A stretch of 18,299 bases of DNA from Candidatus Opitulatrix roisinitermitis (GTDB lineage: Bacteria; Actinomycetota; Actinomycetes; Actinomycetales; Bifidobacteriaceae): NCBI GenBank assembly GCA_031288055.1, contig JAITSD010000069.1:1-18299 (forward strand), given 5' to 3'. A model generated the notes under the pieces. The model did not search any database. It was not told the origin of the DNA and saw only the letters and a program-made list of their open reading frames with translations. Numbering within the stretch: the first letter of the stretch is position 1; the number at the start of each line of letters is the position of its first letter. Shown here one piece after another: positions 16,080 to 18,299 of the stretch. Made by a program: the position numbers and the translations under genes.

Positions 16080-16088
16080 ATTATAACA
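16080..16088 (-). promoter_or_regulatory. Proximal rpoB promoter (extended -10)
   Basis: On the minus strand TGTTATAAT is a consensus extended -10. Its transcript would start near 16073-16074 and carry only about 13 nt before the rpoB TTG, including the AAAGGA Shine-Dalgarno. No -35 match is seen at 17 nt. Confidence 0.6.
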
Positions 16089-16139
16089 ATTTTATTCTCA
16101 CTCTCTCGACCGCTATTTATCTAAAAGAGCTATATTTAT

Positions 16140-16168
16140 AGTCTACATATATATATCTAATAAGTCAA
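16140..16168 (-). promoter_or_regulatory. Distal rpoB promoter (-35/-10)
   Basis: On the minus strand TTGACT (16163-16168) and TAGACT (16140-16145) are separated by 17 nt, a good housekeeping sigma promoter. Transcription would begin near 16133 and give a leader of about 70 nt to the rpoB TTG. Its -35 is about 30 bp from the nadR -10, so the two divergent promoters share this 151-bp region and may interfere. Confidence 0.6.
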
Positions 16169-16196
16169 GCAAAATTATTCAAATAAAAAACAACCA

Positions 16197-16205
16197 TGAT
16201 AACCT
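16197..16205 (+). promoter_or_regulatory. Extended -10 promoter of nadR (leaderless)
   Basis: TGATAACCT fits TGnTAnnnT and ends exactly 6 nt before the nadR ATG at 16212, predicting transcription from the A of the ATG. The core TAACCT is weaker than those of ptsI or nagB, and only a poor -35 is seen. The GGAGG just after the ATG lies inside the coding sequence, with no start codon placed to use it. Confidence 0.58.
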
Positions 16206-16211
16206 TAGAAT

Positions 16212-17141
16212 ATGGAGGAAGCAATAACTAAAAACTCGCGTAAATCTGGCGGTGGAAAGCCTAACATAATTTTGTATGGCACCTTTTTGCCTTTAACTAA
16301 ACAGATTTTAGCTAAAATAATTGGCTATCTTAGTCAATATTGCCAAATTCAAATTTTCCTACTTTATAAAAATGATGACAAAATTGATAAAAAAATTCGT
16401 TATCAATGGTTAACCAATAATTTAAATGGTTTGACAGAAATTAAAATTACCACTTTAAAACTAGCAGATTGGAAATTATCTAAATATCAATCCTCGGGAA
16501 ACATAATAGTCAATCTTGACAAGTTCAGTGAAATTGATAGCCAAACATTTTTTCAGAATCCTTTGAAATGTTATAATTATTTACCTAATAGTATAAGATC
16601 TTATTTTCATAAAAAAGTTTTATTAATTGGAACAGAATCAACTGGCAAAACCACTTTAGCAATTAAATTGGCTAGATTTTATAACACAGAATATGTCCCT
16701 GAAATTGGCCGATATATCTCAGAAAGAGTTGGCGATACTATGGAAATGACTGCTGATAATTATGTGGAAATACTGCTCAAACACTCTTTAGAGTTCAAAA
16801 CTCGCAACGAAGCAGCTAATAAAATTATATTTGCTGACACCGATTGTATTGACACTCTTTTTTGGTATGAAGTGACTTTTCCTAAAATTAATCAAACTAT
16901 CAAAAATATAAGTTTAGCTTTGAGAGAAACTTATGACACTATTATTTATTTACATCCCACAAATCAATGGATTGCCGACAATATACGCCAGTTTGGTAAG
17001 AATAGACATTGGCATAACCAAAAATTATTACAAATGATTAAAAAAGCTTACCCTAACAGTCCTATTTATGAATTGTCTGGATCCTATAATGAAAACTATC
17101 AAAAGGCTTTATCAATAGTTAAAAAATTATTAACTCCATAA
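16212..17141 (+). CDS. nadR: NadR-like ribosylnicotinamide kinase with degenerate NMN adenylyltransferase domain
   Basis: NadR proteins join an NMN adenylyltransferase to a nicotinamide-riboside kinase for NAD salvage. In this 309-residue protein the C-terminal kinase domain is well kept: P-loop GTESTGKTT (140-148), YVPEIGRYISERV near 165, FADTDCIDTLFW (207-218) and WIADNIRQFGKNRHWHN near 257. The N-terminal domain is altered. The family GxFxPxHxGH becomes GTFLPLTKQI (23-32), with both His replaced by Thr29 and Ile32, and the ISxTxIR segment near 108-115 becomes IDSQTFFQ, without the Arg. The conserved NPLKCYNYLPNSIRSYFHKKV linker supports orthology. It probably makes NMN from nicotinamide riboside but not NAD; a separate NadD would be needed. 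No DNA-binding domain precedes it. A leaderless promoter sits upstream; rpoB diverges and trmD converges. Kinase role confident, loss of the first activity inferred. Confidence 0.88.
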   Translation: MEEAITKNSRKSGGGKPNIILYGTFLPLTKQILAKIIGYLSQYCQIQIFLLYKNDDKIDKKIRYQWLTNNLNGLTEIKITTLKLADWKLSKYQSSGNIIVNLDKFSEIDSQTFFQNPLKCYNYLPNSIRSYFHKKVLLIGTESTGKTTLAIKLARFYNTEYVPEIGRYISERVGDTMEMTADNYVEILLKHSLEFKTRNEAANKIIFADTDCIDTLFWYEVTFPKINQTIKNISLALRETYDTIIYLHPTNQWIADNIRQFGKNRHWHNQKLLQMIKKAYPNSPIYELSGSYNENYQKALSIVKKLLTP

Positions 17142-17185
17142 TTAAAAAAATCACAATTTATTCACCTTGATGAAATAATTGCATA

Positions 17186-17866
17186 CTAAGAAGTTAAATC
17201 TGGACGAAATTTTTTAGTTCGACAAATTGAATTGTCTTTTCTATATTGAACAATTTTTTTATGATTACCATTAACTAAAACTTCCGGCACAACTAGATTT
17301 TGCCAAACTCTAGGGCGAGTATAAGAATCATATTCCAAAAGATTCTCAACTAACGATTCTTCTGTTAGCGACTCGCTATTGCCCAAAACACCAGGTATTA
17401 ACCTAACAGCTGACTCTAAAATAACCAATGTGGCTACTTCTGAACCAAATAAAATATAATCACCTATAGAATATTGTAAAACTTCATGATTAGCTTTGGC
17501 ATAATAGTCAACAATTCTTTCATCATAACCCTCAAACCGCGAATTCAAAAAAACTAAATGTTTTATTTTAGATAACTTTTTAGCATCAGTTTGTTTATAC
17601 TGATAACCTCTAGCCGTAGGAATAATTAAAACACTATCTGGTTTTATAACGCTATCTATAGCTTTTTGTGCCACATCTGGTCTCAAAATCATACCAGACC
17701 CACCGCCGTATGGCGTATCATCCACCGATTTATGAATCCCTATACCAAAATCGTGTAAATCAATCACATTTATATCAATTATTTTATTTTTAAAAGCTTT
17801 AGCAATTAATGACAATTCTAAAGGTTTGAAATAAGCAGGCAAATAAGTTATTATATCAATTTTCAT
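17186..17866 (-). CDS. trmD: tRNA (guanine-N1-)-methyltransferase
   Basis: TrmD methylates G37 of tRNAs using S-adenosylmethionine, preventing frameshifting. The 226-residue product has the family start IDIITYLPAYFKPLELSL, HKSVDDTPYGGGSGMILRP (45-63), the trefoil-knot region SIGDYILFGSEVATLV (133-148), RLIPGVLGNSESL (155-167) with the conserved Arg155, and C-terminal YTRPRVWQNLVVPEVLVNGNH. Two oddities stand out: the position of the catalytic Asp (E. coli Asp169, in the EDSF segment) is Glu170 in TEES, and the usual GGE in the knot is GSE. Its ATG overlaps the end of rimM by 11 bp, the classic order. rplS, often next, is not here; instead nadR converges 44 bp away. No Shine-Dalgarno close to the ATG. 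Identity is sure; full activity is less so. Confidence 0.95.
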   Translation of the reverse strand: MKIDIITYLPAYFKPLELSLIAKAFKNKIIDINVIDLHDFGIGIHKSVDDTPYGGGSGMILRPDVAQKAIDSVIKPDSVLIIPTARGYQYKQTDAKKLSKIKHLVFLNSRFEGYDERIVDYYAKANHEVLQYSIGDYILFGSEVATLVILESAVRLIPGVLGNSESLTEESLVENLLEYDSYTRPRVWQNLVVPEVLVNGNHKKIVQYRKDNSICRTKKFRPDLTS

Positions 17867-18299
17867 ATTGCAAATCTAATAACCCCTCTGGTAAATCTAC
17901 CACAATAAACTTTTTTTCAACATTAACCACAGGCACTATATCTTTCACAAAAGGTACTATATGATTAGAAAAAATTATTTTATGCTGAATTGTACTCAAA
18001 TCAATATTATCTATAACACCTAATTTATCGCCTTTTTTATCTAAAACCATAAAACCTAAAAGAGTGCTAAGGTGCCAGATATTTTCTTTAGTATAATCAT
18101 AATTAAATTCATCTGATCTATCATCCGTGTTTATAAAAACCTCTTTACCAACCAAGCTTTTAACTTTATCCACATCGTCAAAATCTTTAAATTTACACAA
18201 AACTTTATTTTTAGTAATTGTTACTTTATCAACTTTAAAATTACCTAAACTATTAACTAATAATATATTATCTGGACTAAATCGAACATAAGGCATATC
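17856..18299 (-). CDS. rimM: Ribosome maturation factor RimM (5'-partial)
   Basis: RimM assists maturation of the 30S subunit by binding S19 near the 16S head. The visible 147 codons cover the end of the N-terminal beta-barrel domain and the PRC-like C-terminal domain. DMPYVRFSPDNILLVN at the edge matches the TDxPERFxPG stretch that normally lies some 25-35 residues inside RimM, so the Met at 18294-18296 is internal and the real start is beyond the window. WHLSTLLGFMVLDKKGDKLGVI corresponds to the linker and PRC domain, HIVPFVKDIVPVV to the VPF motif, and DLPEGLLDL is the usual C-terminus. It ends in TGA and overlaps trmD by 11 bp, pointing to one operon. Confidence 0.9.
   Translation of the reverse strand, partial: DMPYVRFSPDNILLVNSLGNFKVDKVTITKNKVLCKFKDFDDVDKVKSLVGKEVFINTDDRSDEFNYDYTKENIWHLSTLLGFMVLDKKGDKLGVIDNIDLSTIQHKIIFSNHIVPFVKDIVPVVNVEKKFIVVDLPEGLLDLQYEN
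17873..17878 (-). promoter_or_regulatory. Possible -10 before trmD, inside the end of rimM
   Basis: TAGATT fits TAnnnT and ends 6 nt before the trmD ATG, the spacing of the four clear leaderless promoters, but TA replaces the TG extension. It falls within rimM coding sequence. It could give separate trmD transcription; chance is equally likely in this base composition. Confidence 0.25.

Noticed and set aside
16196..16231. Short ORF starting at ATG 16196 with GGAGG inside, as a nadR leader peptide
   Set aside because: Its ATG lies within the extended -10 and upstream of the predicted start of transcription, so it would not be on the mRNA; GGAGG lies inside nadR with no start codon at a suitable distance.
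17142..17185. Bidirectional terminator between nadR and trmD
   Set aside because: Only a weak interrupted TTATT/GAAATAA pairing is present without a good T-run on either strand.
18294..18296. Met at the right edge as the RimM start
   Set aside because: The sequence around it matches an internal RimM stretch (DxPxxRFxPG) and the frame stays open to the edge, so the gene is cut by the window.

Overview
The window comes from an AT-rich bacterial genome (about one third G+C by eye) with compact gene spacing. RpoB and RpoC read as actinobacterial: RpoB has the SFDWLVGN start region and the RLSALGPGGLSRERASLEVRDVHASHYGRMCPIESPEGPNIG-type core, and RpoC has the WSHGEVKKAETINYRTLKPE opening. I infer a low-GC, possibly genome-reduced or host-associated actinobacterium. 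The sequence does not let me name a species. The standard code fits, since TGG is used for Trp and rimM ends in TGA.

Left part (1-5262) is a sugar-uptake and amino-sugar island. On the minus strand lie a fused mannose-family PTS EIIA-EIIB gene and the start of its EIIC gene, which runs off the left edge. Divergent from them on the plus strand are ptsI (Enzyme I) and ptsH (HPr). nagB and nagA (GlcN-6-P deaminase, GlcNAc-6-P deacetylase) converge on ptsH. Together they could carry phosphate from PEP through EI, HPr and EIIAB to a sugar entering through EIIC, and bring amino-sugar phosphates to fructose-6-phosphate.

Middle part (5267-16060, minus strand) is a housekeeping train in transcription order rpoB, rpoC, glyS, dus, mutM, followed by nagB and nagA. 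It covers RNA polymerase, glycyl-tRNA synthetase, tRNA dihydrouridine synthase and formamidopyrimidine-DNA glycosylase. rpoBC is not next to rplJL or rpsLG here.

Right part (16061-18299) has nadR on the plus strand, divergent from rpoB. Its ribosylnicotinamide kinase domain is intact, but its NMN-adenylyltransferase motifs are lost. rimM (cut by the right edge) and trmD lie on the minus strand and converge with nadR.

The most striking pattern is regulatory. Four genes (the PTS EIIAB gene, ptsI, nagB, nadR) have an extended -10 box TGnTAnnnT placed exactly 6 nt before the start codon, so transcription would begin at the A of ATG. This predicts leaderless mRNAs. Genes that follow closely in an operon (EIIC, rpoC), and also ptsH and rpoB, have Shine-Dalgarno sequences instead. 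rpoB may add a 5-codon mini-ORF whose stop overlaps its TTG start. Other oddities are a NagA reduced to its barrel core, a D-to-E change at the expected catalytic Asp of TrmD, and an isolated 14-nt G/C tract upstream of the PTS promoter. No gap exceeds 300 bp; I found no tRNA, rRNA, CRISPR, insertion sequence or convincing intrinsic terminator.
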